Below, piece after piece: positions 16,136-24,210 of a DNA stretch of 64,000 bases (its first letter is position 1; every line of letters starts with the position of its first letter). Both the position numbers and the translations under genes were made by a program. The notes beneath the pieces are model-generated. The model worked only from the letters and a program-made list of their open reading frames with translations, was not told the DNA's origin and did not search any database. Source of the stretch: CALESS01 sp041741455 (GTDB lineage Bacteria > Chloroflexota > Anaerolineae > Anaerolineales > Anaerolineaceae); assembly GCA_041741455.1 (NCBI GenBank), contig JBGSJZ010000112.1:13404-77403 (forward strand), read 5' to 3'.

Positions 16136-17797
16136 ATGGAACTGCAGCACAGTGTCGTCGTGATCACCCAGGCCCGGGAGCTGGATTACAGCCGGGATAC
16201 TGTCTCGCTGCCAGCGGAGTACGGCACGCCGGCCTATGAGCAAAGGGAGGACGTGCAGGCCATCCGGGCAGCGGTGAATGAGAACCTGACCCAACTGGAT
16301 GAACGTATCCATTTTTTAGAGAAAATCCGTGGCCGCAAGGTAGTGCTCAAGCCCAACCTGGTGACCGTCTTCCACGACCTGGGCACCCGGGAACGGGATT
16401 ACCCCGAAACCACCGATCCGCGCCTGTTGGATGCCGTTGTCCTCTTCCTGCAGCCATATACAAACCACATCGTTATCGCCGAATCCTCCGGCCGGGGGGT
16501 GCCGACCCGCCTGGCCTTCCACATCGCCGGGTTGGACCGGCTGGCCAGGCTGCGTAATGTGCAGCTAATGGCGCTCGAGGAGCAGCCGACGGATCGCTAC
16601 CTGCTGCCAAAAGCCCGGGTGATGCGCGAAATCGTGGTGCCGCAGATCTTCAGTGAGATCATCAGGGGGGAGGCGTTCTACATCTCCCTGCCGAAAATGA
16701 AAACCAACCTCTACACCGGCGTCACCCTGGGCTTCAAGAACGCCATGGGCGTGCTCTCCTACAACCTGCGCCAACGCAACCATACCTATCAGATCGACCA
16801 GAAACTGGTGGATATTCTGCACCTTTTCAAAGCCGACCTGGTAATCATCGACGGCATCGTCGGCGGCCAGGGCAACTGCCCCGCCCCGGTCGAGCCCGTC
16901 CAGAGCCGGGTCATCGTCAGTGGCAACCATAGCGTGGAGACCGACCGGGTGGCCACCCGCCTGATGGGGCTGGACCCGGCGCAAATCCCACTGATGCAGA
17001 TTGCTGACGAAAATGGCTTCAACGACCCAGCGGTGGAGATCATCGGCGAGCAACGCATCACCCCCTACCGACCAGCCGATCCCTCGCTGCTGGGGGAATG
17101 GATGCAAACCAACTTCCCCAATGTGCGGGTATTGGTTGGCCATACCATGAACCATGCCCCGCAGCCAGAACCTGATGGCTCTTTCAGCCATGATAGACTA
17201 TGCGCATTGGAATCTGTCTGCCGGGGCGGCTGCCACGCCACCACCCGCTACGCCTTTGACATGCTCTATCATGAAGGGAATCGCCGGGATTTCCACCTCA
17301 ACTTGATCCTCGGTGCTGGTTGCGTGTGGAACGGCCAGGTTACCTATTACGACGCGGCCGGTAAGCCCTTCTACCTGGAAGACATCCGCCGACTGCCGGG
17401 CAAAAAGTTGGCCATCGGAAGCTGCCCAGCCGCCCTGAAGCCCTTTGTCGATCGCTTCGTGGAAGGCTGCATGCCGTTTCCCAACTCGCCCCACATGTTG
17501 GTCCACCAGCTAAGCGGCACAACCTGCGCGGTCATTTCACCGCGCAACCACTACCTGCTGCGCGGCCTGCTGGCCACCCTGCAAATGTGCGAGGCGCGCA
17601 AGAAAATCCTGCGCCGCGGTCAGCGCATCGACATCCCTTTACATCACGAGAACAAGCTTTATCCCCACCGCCTGTTGACCGAAGAAGAAAAACAATTGGA
17701 TTACATCCTGGAGCCCTTCGCACCCCTCACCCCGCAGGAAATCCGGGCACTGTGCACTGCCGAAAACCGCAATATACTGGCAACATTCCAGCCATAA
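16136..17797 (+). CDS. DUF362 domain protein
   Basis: 553 residues from the ATG at 16136 (a TTG at 16115 is a weaker alternative). The DUF362 core is seen in VVLKPNLVT, VIAESSGRGVPT, FYISLPKMKTN, VTLGFKNAMGVL and IIDGIVGGQGNCP. The C-terminal third has unusual cysteines (ESVCRGGCHAT, LGAGCVWNG, IGSCPAAL, VEGCMPF) that could bind a metal or cluster. DUF362 proteins often accompany ferredoxins and corrinoid enzymes, but their role is not established. It lies 106 nt past the polyferredoxin and ends at a strong bidirectional terminator, so it probably belongs to the same redox module. Confidence 0.88.
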   Translation: MELQHSVVVITQARELDYSRDTVSLPAEYGTPAYEQREDVQAIRAAVNENLTQLDERIHFLEKIRGRKVVLKPNLVTVFHDLGTRERDYPETTDPRLLDAVVLFLQPYTNHIVIAESSGRGVPTRLAFHIAGLDRLARLRNVQLMALEEQPTDRYLLPKARVMREIVVPQIFSEIIRGEAFYISLPKMKTNLYTGVTLGFKNAMGVLSYNLRQRNHTYQIDQKLVDILHLFKADLVIIDGIVGGQGNCPAPVEPVQSRVIVSGNHSVETDRVATRLMGLDPAQIPLMQIADENGFNDPAVEIIGEQRITPYRPADPSLLGEWMQTNFPNVRVLVGHTMNHAPQPEPDGSFSHDRLCALESVCRGGCHATTRYAFDMLYHEGNRRDFHLNLILGAGCVWNGQVTYYDAAGKPFYLEDIRRLPGKKLAIGSCPAALKPFVDRFVEGCMPFPNSPHMLVHQLSGTTCAVISPRNHYLLRGLLATLQMCEARKKILRRGQRIDIPLHHENKLYPHRLLTEEEKQLDYILEPFAPLTPQEIRALCTAENRNILATFQP

Positions 17798-17800
17798 ATC

Positions 17801-17839
17801 AAAGAATTCAGAAATCTTTGAGATTTCTGAATTCTTTTT
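17801..17839. terminator. Bidirectional terminator between convergent genes
   Basis: A perfect 17-bp stem (AAAGAATTCAGAAATCT and its complement) with a TTG loop, A-run on one side and T-run on the other, between the plus-strand DUF362 gene and the minus-strand small gene. Confidence 0.9.
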
Positions 17840-17858
17840 GGAATAACCAGTAAGAGAA

Positions 17859-18104
17859 TTAATCTTCCGGTTCCTCACCCTTTTCTTCTTCAAAGGGATC
17901 GTACCCCGGGTTGCCAGCCCAGACGCAGCGCGGCTTCTGGAATAACAGGCACTCGCTGCTATGGGAGCAGCGATGCGCCCCCAGCCTGGGTGGTTGATCC
18001 GGCATCCATTCCGATGGATAAATCGCCTGGGTTTCCAGTGCAACTTCACATCCCGCTAAATCACAATAACGGACTTTCATGGTTTGCCAAGTTCGAATGG
18101 CCAA
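17859..18104 (-). CDS. Small cysteine-rich hypothetical protein
   Basis: 81 residues from TTG at 18104, chosen because GGAGG sits exactly 6 nt upstream; an in-frame ATG at 18080 has no ribosome binding site. It has two cysteine groups, RYCDLAGCEVALE and HRCSHSSECLLFQKPRCVW, which could form a small metal site, and an acidic tail (FEEEKGEEPED). I do not recognise a family. It lies just past the end of the Ccm cluster on the same strand but 110 nt from ccmD, so it may be read from the same transcript. Confidence 0.7.
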   Translation of the reverse strand: MAIRTWQTMKVRYCDLAGCEVALETQAIYPSEWMPDQPPRLGAHRCSHSSECLLFQKPRCVWAGNPGYDPFEEEKGEEPED

Positions 18105-18215
18105 AGCGCACCTCCAATTCTTACAAATACTATCTGAATTAGACTATAGCGCAACGCTGACTGCAATGCCAGTGACAGTTTTCCTGATTCTACCAGATAA
18201 ATGACAAAACCGAAT

Positions 18216-18365
18216 TTACTCGTCTTCCATTTCTTCCAGGGTCTTTTCGTCCTGGCGTAGGTTACGGAAGCGCACAAACAGGCTGATCAGATAGACGAGC
18301 ATCACGCCGAAAATAACGCTGTAACCAGCGATAAAATAATTGAGGGTATCTGCAGGTGCATCCAT
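18216..18365 (-). CDS. ccmD: CcmD-like haem exporter subunit
   Basis: A 49-residue protein (MDAPADTLNYFIAGYSVIF...) with one transmembrane helix followed by a basic/acidic tail (RFRNLRQDEKTLEEMEDE). CcmD proteins are small single-span proteins that hold CcmC and CcmE together and help release holo-CcmE from the CcmABC transporter. It sits 11 nt downstream of ccmC on the same strand, the usual place. Sequence conservation in this family is poor, so the call rests on size, topology and position. Confidence 0.8.
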   Translation of the reverse strand: MDAPADTLNYFIAGYSVIFGVMLVYLISLFVRFRNLRQDEKTLEEMEDE

Positions 18366-18376
18366 GCTTTTTCTCC

Positions 18377-19090
18377 TTATTGCGTCAAGCGCAGTTTAAG
18401 CTGCTCGACCTTATCCGCCAGGTAGCCCATGCGGATGCGGTGCCAGAGCAAGGTGATGAAGATAAACGAGAAGGAAACCAGGCTCATGGCAAAGGTCAGA
18501 CCCATCCTGGGCGTCATATCAAAGGCACCACTGGCGGAGGGGTCGCTGCTACCGATCACCACCGGGTGGATGGTGCGCCAGATGCGGATCGAGAAGAAGG
18601 TTAGCGGTACACTAATGAAAGCAATAATCGAATAGACTGCGCCAAAACGCGCCCGCCGTTCGGGGTCTTCAATGCCGGCTCGCAGCATCAGGTAGGCAGC
18701 ATAAGCCAACTCCATGATGGTGACCGTCGTCAGGCGCGGATCCCAGGTCCACCAGCTATTCCAGATCGGACGTGCCCAGATCGAACCGGTGACAATGCAG
18801 ATCAGGGTGAAGACCAGGCCAATTTCCACGCCTGCCACTGCCACGATATCCCATTTCTTGGCATCCTGCCTGGTGCGGTGGGTTGCCAGGTAGATGATGC
18901 CGGCTACCATCGCCACGAAGAAACCCAGCATACCGATCCAGGCGGTGGCCACGTGGAAGTAAAACACTTTCTGCACCAGTCCCATCACCCGCTCCATCGG
19001 AGCAAAGAAAAAGACCAAGATGGTTGCAGTCAGGAACAACACAATCGTTACCACATCCAACACAGATAACCATTTGGATTTTGCGTTCAT
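18377..19090 (-). CDS. ccmC: Haem exporter/handling protein CcmC
   Basis: 237 residues, six membrane helices. The tryptophan-rich motif is SWWTWDPRLT (about residues 121-130), with the two external haem-ligand histidines likely in VFYFHVATAW and WRTIHPVVIG. CcmC presents haem to CcmE on the outer face of the cytoplasmic membrane. It lies between ccmB (9 nt gap) and ccmD in the classical ABCD order. Length and motifs are normal. Confidence 0.95.
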   Translation of the reverse strand: MNAKSKWLSVLDVVTIVLFLTATILVFFFAPMERVMGLVQKVFYFHVATAWIGMLGFFVAMVAGIIYLATHRTRQDAKKWDIVAVAGVEIGLVFTLICIVTGSIWARPIWNSWWTWDPRLTTVTIMELAYAAYLMLRAGIEDPERRARFGAVYSIIAFISVPLTFFSIRIWRTIHPVVIGSSDPSASGAFDMTPRMGLTFAMSLVSFSFIFITLLWHRIRMGYLADKVEQLKLRLTQ

Positions 19091-19099
19091 CCATCCTCC

Positions 19100-19783
19100 T
19101 TATTCTTCAACCACAGAATCAAATACTAAGAAAGCTATGGCAGTAAAAACCAGGTCAAACACGATCAGCAAGTTAATCCAGGGATTGATTTCCACCATAT
19201 CCAGCGCTTTGAGGTAACCGCTGCTGGCTTTGACCGCTGCCACCACCAGGGGAACTGTCACCGGGAAGAGTAAAATGGGCAGCAGGATATCCCGGGTACG
19301 GGCCTGCACGGCCATACTGGCTAGCAGGGTTCCGATGGAGACATAGCCCCAGGCGCCGAGCAGAATTACCAGCAGCAACCCGCCCAGGAGCAGGTTGGTG
19401 TTATACAGTACTGAATAAACCGGCAGGATGATGGCCGCCACCAGCAACATGAAGACAAAATTTGCCAAAGTCTTGCCGAAATAAATGGCTGTCCGGTCAA
19501 CCGGCGCCAGCAACAGGCCATCCAGGCAGCCACGGTCTTTCTCGACGGCCATCGAACGGTTCAACCCGAGCGTACCAGCAAAGGTTAGCGTGACCCACAA
19601 TATGCCGCTGGTCACATCACTGCGGGTTTGCGGGGTGAGTTCCAGGGCAAAATTAAAAATAAAAATCACCAGCAGGGCGAAAACCAGCATGGCCGAAATC
19701 AATTCGCGCGAACGCCACTCGGCCGCCAGGTCCTTCCAGACAATAGCCAGCATGGCTCGCATGAAGTTGGAGACCGTTTTCAT
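19100..19783 (-). CDS. ccmB: Haem exporter membrane subunit CcmB
   Basis: 227 residues with six hydrophobic helices; AVEKDRGCLDGLLLAPVDRTAIYFGK and GTLLASMAVQARTRDILLPILLFPVTVPLVV-type stretches match CcmB. It forms the membrane part of the CcmAB ABC transporter, which works with CcmC and CcmD to release haem-loaded CcmE. The start overlaps the ccmA stop by four bases. Confidence 0.94.
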   Translation of the reverse strand: MKTVSNFMRAMLAIVWKDLAAEWRSRELISAMLVFALLVIFIFNFALELTPQTRSDVTSGILWVTLTFAGTLGLNRSMAVEKDRGCLDGLLLAPVDRTAIYFGKTLANFVFMLLVAAIILPVYSVLYNTNLLLGGLLLVILLGAWGYVSIGTLLASMAVQARTRDILLPILLFPVTVPLVVAAVKASSGYLKALDMVEINPWINLLIVFDLVFTAIAFLVFDSVVEE

Positions 19784-20502
19784 CCCTTGCCCCCCTTCTG
19801 CGATGTTGCTTCCAATGTCTGGCGGTAGAATGCCAGCACGCCATCCTGCGGCAGGGAATTTACCTGCACACTGGCCTGGATGCGCCCGCGGGCCAACACA
19901 TCAAAGCGTGAAGCCAGCTCCTGGGCCCGCGCCAGGTCGTGCGAGGTCATTACCACGGTGCGGCCGCGCGCCGCCACCTGCTTGAGCGCTCCATCCAGCA
20001 TCTCGCAGGCATCCTGATCCAGCCCGGTGTGCGGTTCATCCAATAGCAAGACCTCGGGGTCGTGCAAGACCGCCCGGCCAATCGCCAGGCGTTGCTGCAT
20101 ACCGCGCGAGAAGGTGCGCACCAGGTCCTTGCGCCGGTTGAGCAGCCCAACCTGTTCAAGAATCGCTTCGATGCGCTGCTGCAAGGTTGGAATGGAATAC
20201 AAGCGCCCGTAAAATTGCAGATTTTCTTCAGCCGTCAAATCGCCATACAACAGAGGCATATGGGAGACCACCCCCAAGCGCTGGCGTACTTCTGCCGCCT
20301 GGTGCGGCAGCCGGTGCCCCGCAATTTTCACCTCGCCCAGGGTGGCCCGTGAAAGTGAGGACAAAATCCGCAGGAAGGTGGTCTTGCCTGCCCCATTGGG
20401 ACCGAGCAACGCCACAAACTCACCCTGCGCCACCTGGAAGTCCAGATCGCGCAGGACGGTTTTTGGCCCAAACCGCTTGTACAAGCGGTGAACTTCGATC
20501 AT
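19780..20502 (-). CDS. ccmA: Haem exporter ATP-binding subunit CcmA
   Basis: 240 residues. Walker A LLGPNGAGKTTFLR, signature FSRGMQQRLAIGRAV, Walker B EVLLLDEPHTGLD and H-loop MTSHD are all intact. CcmA is the ATPase of the CcmABCD complex. The start overlaps the stop of the upstream dihaem lipoprotein gene by four bases, and its own stop overlaps ccmB, so translation is coupled along this part of the operon. Confidence 0.95.
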   Translation of the reverse strand: MIEVHRLYKRFGPKTVLRDLDFQVAQGEFVALLGPNGAGKTTFLRILSSLSRATLGEVKIAGHRLPHQAAEVRQRLGVVSHMPLLYGDLTAEENLQFYGRLYSIPTLQQRIEAILEQVGLLNRRKDLVRTFSRGMQQRLAIGRAVLHDPEVLLLDEPHTGLDQDACEMLDGALKQVAARGRTVVMTSHDLARAQELASRFDVLARGRIQASVQVNSLPQDGVLAFYRQTLEATSQKGGKG

Positions 20503-22409
20503 AACTGGTCCTTGAGGGCGGCCAGTCTTGCTTTTAGCTCCGCACGACGTTGCTCATAAGCTTCTCTGGGCAGTTTGCCTGCCTGGTACAGGTCGTCCAG
20601 GGCGATGATGGCATCAATCACATCCTCCGGGCTTTCCTTGCTCAGAACTTCCTGGTATGCTTCATCAGCCAGCGGTTCAGTGCGCCGTCGCAGGATAAAC
20701 CAGCCAGCTCCTCCCAACGCAGCAGCCAGGGCAACCCCGCCAATCACCAGGGCAATCCAGTTGTTTTCTGTACCACTCGTCGTACCCATCCCGGGTCGCC
20801 CGGAGAGATTCAAGGAGAGGGCAGTGCCTCCGGATAGATTGGAGGCCGTGAACACCTCAATGCTCATGCCTTGCATGGTGGTCGGACCGGAGGAGATCAA
20901 CTGGTCACTTTTCAATTTGAGACCTTCCGGCACCATCACCACCGCAGCTTGCACTGGCAGAGAGATGGGTAAATCAAATTTTGCCTTGTTCGTGTAGGGC
21001 AATTCGTAAGCAAACAGCACCTGGAAACCTGCGCCCGGCGGGATCGGTTCGTTATCCCCGAAGCCGGTTTCCGTTAAAACGAAGCGCTCACCGATTTGCC
21101 CATCCTGAAAAGCCAGATTCAACGCTCCTTCCGGTAGTTCGTACGAAACTACCGGTGTTTGACCATCTGGACTGACCATCACCCGGTCGGTCGGGTTATC
21201 AATAATATACAACTCAACCACCTGCAGGGTCTGGGTGTCGGTCGGAAAGTCAAAAAAGATATGCATCCGGTCAATCATCAGCAGGCTGGAATCGGTGGTG
21301 GTGTCGGCAATGGGTATTTCGATCGCAACGGGTTGACCGGAAACGACATCCGTCATGTGAATGGGATCCGAGGAATACAACACACCACCGTATGTCAACG
21401 TAACCAGGTAAACCCGGCCAACTTCTGCTTCCACGTTTTCAAAAGTAAAGGAACCATCCTCATTCACGGCGGCATCCACAGCGGAGGATAGTTGCATGTT
21501 GTCGTATGTTTCGAGAGTAACACTCGTCCCTGCCGCCAGGCTAGAACTGGCAGGCATTGTCAGTTTTCCCTGGATGGCGAAGTTTTCCAGCACAACCTCG
21601 GCCGGGGTGATTTCCGGGCTGACAGTGGTGGGTGTTTCGGCGGGAGCTTCAGCAGTCGCTTCCGGTGTAACGCTGGCCTGCTCCTCAACAGTTGGCGTGG
21701 TGCTCTCTGGCGCAGGATACGCTGCCACCTCGGTTTGCGCAAAGCTCAGGCTGCGTACATAAGCAGCCACCGCCCAGCGTTGAGCTTCATCATAACTTTC
21801 GGCAAAAGCCTGCATTTCGCCTACGCCATTGGTAATGGCATCAAACAAATCCTGGTTGCTCAGTTTGGCCAGCACAGCCGGGTTGGTCCAATCAGCTGCT
21901 CCAGGGGCCTGGCCATTTTCGCCGTGGCAGGTAACGCAACTAGCTTCGTAAATCACCTTACCCTGTTCCAATTCTGTCGCTGAATTACCCAGAGTGTAGG
22001 CATAGGCTACCACATCCCAGCGCTGGCGGTCATCCAGGCTGGTGAAGGGCGGCATCATCCGTTCCAGGTTGCCATTGGTGACCAGGTCAAACCAATCGGT
22101 CGGACGGGCTGCCCGAAAAACATCCGGGCTAGCCAGCGCAGCCGGTGCGACGGATAATGCTGAAGCCTGGGAGCCATCCCCCCGGCCAGTTACTCCGTGG
22201 CATGGGGCGCACTTTTCGGCATAGATGGCTGCACCTTCCTGCGGGTCAGGCGGCACAATCGGGTAGATCGGGGCGGTAGTTGGTTGCGGGCTGGGGGGGA
22301 TATAGCCCGGCGGAGGGGTGATATCCGAAGCCAGCGAAACGCAGGCTGCCAGCGAAGTTGTCAAAACCAGAGATAAAAGCAATAAACTGAATCGAACAGA
22401 TTTCTTCAT
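20499..22409 (-). CDS. Dihaem cytochrome c lipoprotein with C-terminal membrane anchor
   Basis: 636 residues. A lipobox (SLAAC, Cys 23) ends the signal peptide. Two class I cytochrome c domains carry CAPCH (67-71) and CVTCH (158-162), with probable Met ligand in ERMMPPF. A Ser/Thr/Pro/Glu-rich linker (about 215-255) leads to beta-sandwich regions (about 260-560), one transmembrane helix near residue 565 and a SHOCT-like tail (LDDLYQAGKLPREAYEQRR). It is fused into the Ccm operon between the CcmI-like gene and ccmA with coupled translation, suggesting that it is a client of, or accessory to, the maturation system. Its electron-transfer partners are unknown. Confidence 0.85.
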   Translation of the reverse strand: MKKSVRFSLLLLSLVLTTSLAACVSLASDITPPPGYIPPSPQPTTAPIYPIVPPDPQEGAAIYAEKCAPCHGVTGRGDGSQASALSVAPAALASPDVFRAARPTDWFDLVTNGNLERMMPPFTSLDDRQRWDVVAYAYTLGNSATELEQGKVIYEASCVTCHGENGQAPGAADWTNPAVLAKLSNQDLFDAITNGVGEMQAFAESYDEAQRWAVAAYVRSLSFAQTEVAAYPAPESTTPTVEEQASVTPEATAEAPAETPTTVSPEITPAEVVLENFAIQGKLTMPASSSLAAGTSVTLETYDNMQLSSAVDAAVNEDGSFTFENVEAEVGRVYLVTLTYGGVLYSSDPIHMTDVVSGQPVAIEIPIADTTTDSSLLMIDRMHIFFDFPTDTQTLQVVELYIIDNPTDRVMVSPDGQTPVVSYELPEGALNLAFQDGQIGERFVLTETGFGDNEPIPPGAGFQVLFAYELPYTNKAKFDLPISLPVQAAVVMVPEGLKLKSDQLISSGPTTMQGMSIEVFTASNLSGGTALSLNLSGRPGMGTTSGTENNWIALVIGGVALAAALGGAGWFILRRRTEPLADEAYQEVLSKESPEDVIDAIIALDDLYQAGKLPREAYEQRRAELKARLAALKDQL

Positions 22410-22421
22410 ACCAGTTCCAAT

Positions 22422-22985
22422 CTACAATGTTTTTCCACAGCGCGGACAGAATTTATCGGATTTCTGAACCGGGTTACCACAACCGGGGCAGAACCCTGCG
22501 GCTTTTTCCTGCCTTTGGCCGCGGCGGGTGGCAATCAGAGCTTCCAGATCATCCACAGGAATTGGAGTGGAAGAGTTCGCCCGATTGACATCACTTTCGG
22601 CACCTTTGAATTGGCCAATAGGAGCGGCAGCATCCGCCCGACGGGCCGCTACAGCTGCTTCCAGGCGGTCCTCGGCGCTGGATGCTGGAGCGGTCTGCTC
22701 TAGTTCGTCCAACTTACGGTAGATTTCAGCCCCGGCTTGCAGCAACTCAGCCCGCTGGACCGGGTAATCCTCCGCTGGGATCTTCCCCAACACCTGGTCA
22801 AACTCCAATTCCTGTAAAGCGGTCAACAGGCGATCACGTTCAGCCAGCAGGGCTGAATGTTGGTGCTCCAGCGGGTCAGTTTCAATCTTTTGCTGCAAGG
22901 GGCTGCGCCCAAGAAAAGGCCGGGCGATGAACATTGCCACCAGCACCGCCACAGCCAGGATCAGTAAAATCGAAGCGATATCCAT
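22422..22985 (-). CDS. CcmI-like membrane protein with C-terminal zinc ribbon
   Basis: 187 residues: one N-terminal transmembrane helix (about 3-24), a helical segment with LLTALQELEFDQVLGKIPAEDY as in the N-terminal part of CcmI/CycH, a variable linker, then a zinc ribbon GFCPGCGNP...KFCPRCGKTL with four cysteines. CcmI N-terminal regions interact with CcmFH; the TPR half of proteobacterial CcmI is absent and the zinc ribbon is an odd replacement. It sits between ccmG and the dihaem gene, in the expected place for ccmI. The functional equivalence is inference. Confidence 0.7.
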   Translation of the reverse strand: MDIASILLILAVAVLVAMFIARPFLGRSPLQQKIETDPLEHQHSALLAERDRLLTALQELEFDQVLGKIPAEDYPVQRAELLQAGAEIYRKLDELEQTAPASSAEDRLEAAVAARRADAAAPIGQFKGAESDVNRANSSTPIPVDDLEALIATRRGQRQEKAAGFCPGCGNPVQKSDKFCPRCGKTL

Positions 22986-23000
22986 GGAAGAATGGCTCCT

Positions 23001-23561
23001 TTACGGAATGAGCGGATCAATGACAGATTGGATCTCAGATAAGGACAGGAACGGCCCCTTTTTAACATAAGCCAATTTGCCTTCTGGATCGATAAAATAC
23101 GTTTCAGGGACGCCGGTGGTACGAAAAATTTGCGAAATGCTGGTGCGCAGATCCGGACCATTGGGATAGGTGATACCGAATTTATTCAAGTAGCCCATGG
23201 CTTCCGGTTCGGTATCCACCCAGTCCACTCCGAGGAAAACCACCTGGCCGGACGGGTCGTAGTATTCATAAGCCTGTTGCAGATCAGCAGCTTCCTGTTC
23301 ACATGGCTTGCACCAGGATGCCCAAAAGTTCAGCACAATCACTTTTCCACCCAGGTCCTTGGTATTGATTTGCGGACCATCGAAGGTGTAAAGGGTGAAA
23401 TACGGTACCTTTTGACCAATGGTAATCGGGCCCTGTTGGGCGCGGCGCAATCCCCAGGCAATCAGCACCAGGAAAGCCAATAAAATAACAAACGCCAGCA
23501 CAACCACCCAGCGGGGCAGGTGGCGTTGTTTGGTTTCGACATTCTGCACAGACTCATTCAT
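23001..23561 (-). CDS. ccmG: Membrane-anchored thioredoxin-like CcmG/ResA
   Basis: 186 residues with one N-terminal signal-anchor helix (about 17-37) and a thioredoxin fold whose active site is NFWASWCKPCEQEA (Cys 84 and 87). The cis-proline region GVPETYFIDPEGKL is intact. CcmG reduces the CxxCH cysteines of apocytochromes, directly or via CcmH, outside the cytoplasmic membrane. It lies 18 nt from ccmH and 15 nt from the CcmI-like gene. Confidence 0.92.
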   Translation of the reverse strand: MNESVQNVETKQRHLPRWVVVLAFVILLAFLVLIAWGLRRAQQGPITIGQKVPYFTLYTFDGPQINTKDLGGKVIVLNFWASWCKPCEQEAADLQQAYEYYDPSGQVVFLGVDWVDTEPEAMGYLNKFGITYPNGPDLRTSISQIFRTTGVPETYFIDPEGKLAYVKKGPFLSLSEIQSVIDPLIP

Positions 23562-23579
23562 TTACATTTCTCCTCAACG

Positions 23580-24086
23580 TTAAGAATCACGTTCACGGCG
23601 CTGCAGGTCCTGCTCAATCCGGGCCATCACGTCCGCATCCTCGCCGGTAGCCGGCGGCTGATCGGTAACTGCCGGGCTGACGGCCGGTTTTCGGTTTGTG
23701 CGGAACACTTGCCAGACAATCAACAAACCAATCACAAACGCAAGCGGGGGCAGAATATAGACCAACCAGTGCAAACCTCGCCGGGGCGGCTCTTCCAACA
23801 CCCGGTCACCATATTGCAGGGCAAAATATTCTTTGATTTGGTCCTCGCTCCAACCCTCGGAGAGTTTCAAACGGATCAGCTCCCGCCACTGGGCACAGGC
23901 CTGGGTCGGACAAACATCCAGCGGGATGTTTTCGCAGACCGGGCAATACATTTCCTTTGCTACAGCGTTCACCTGGTCATCGCTGACGGGAGGAAACGGC
24001 GTCTGTGCCATCACCCGCGGAGTTCCGATGACACCAGTCATCAAACCAAGAAGAAGAAAAATCCAAACCCATTGATATTTTTTCAT
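23580..24086 (-). CDS. ccmH: Cytochrome c maturation protein CcmH, cysteine-rich variant
   Basis: 168 residues: signal peptide (cleavage near MAQT, about 27), a three-helix domain and a C-terminal transmembrane helix (about 118-138). The redox motif is MYCPVC (Cys 48 and 51), and ELIRLKLSEGWSEDQIKEYF matches the family. Two further cysteines (59 and 64, VCPTQAC) follow directly, which standard CcmH proteins lack. CcmH, with CcmF, holds and reduces apocytochrome for haem ligation. The ATG at 24086 has AGGAAAG upstream. It is separated from ccmF by an opposite-strand peptidase gene. Confidence 0.9.
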   Translation of the reverse strand: MKKYQWVWIFLLLGLMTGVIGTPRVMAQTPFPPVSDDQVNAVAKEMYCPVCENIPLDVCPTQACAQWRELIRLKLSEGWSEDQIKEYFALQYGDRVLEEPPRRGLHWLVYILPPLAFVIGLLIVWQVFRTNRKPAVSPAVTDQPPATGEDADVMARIEQDLQRRERDS

Positions 24087-24210
24087 CGCTTCACTCTTTC
24101 CTGCGGATCACGGAGGGAGGGTTTGACCTCTCAGCTCCTTTTGCTGAAACCTTGCTTGACGTCCCTGCCAAATGTGCTATTCTAGTAAAAATAAATCTGT
24201 CGAGGCGGTT

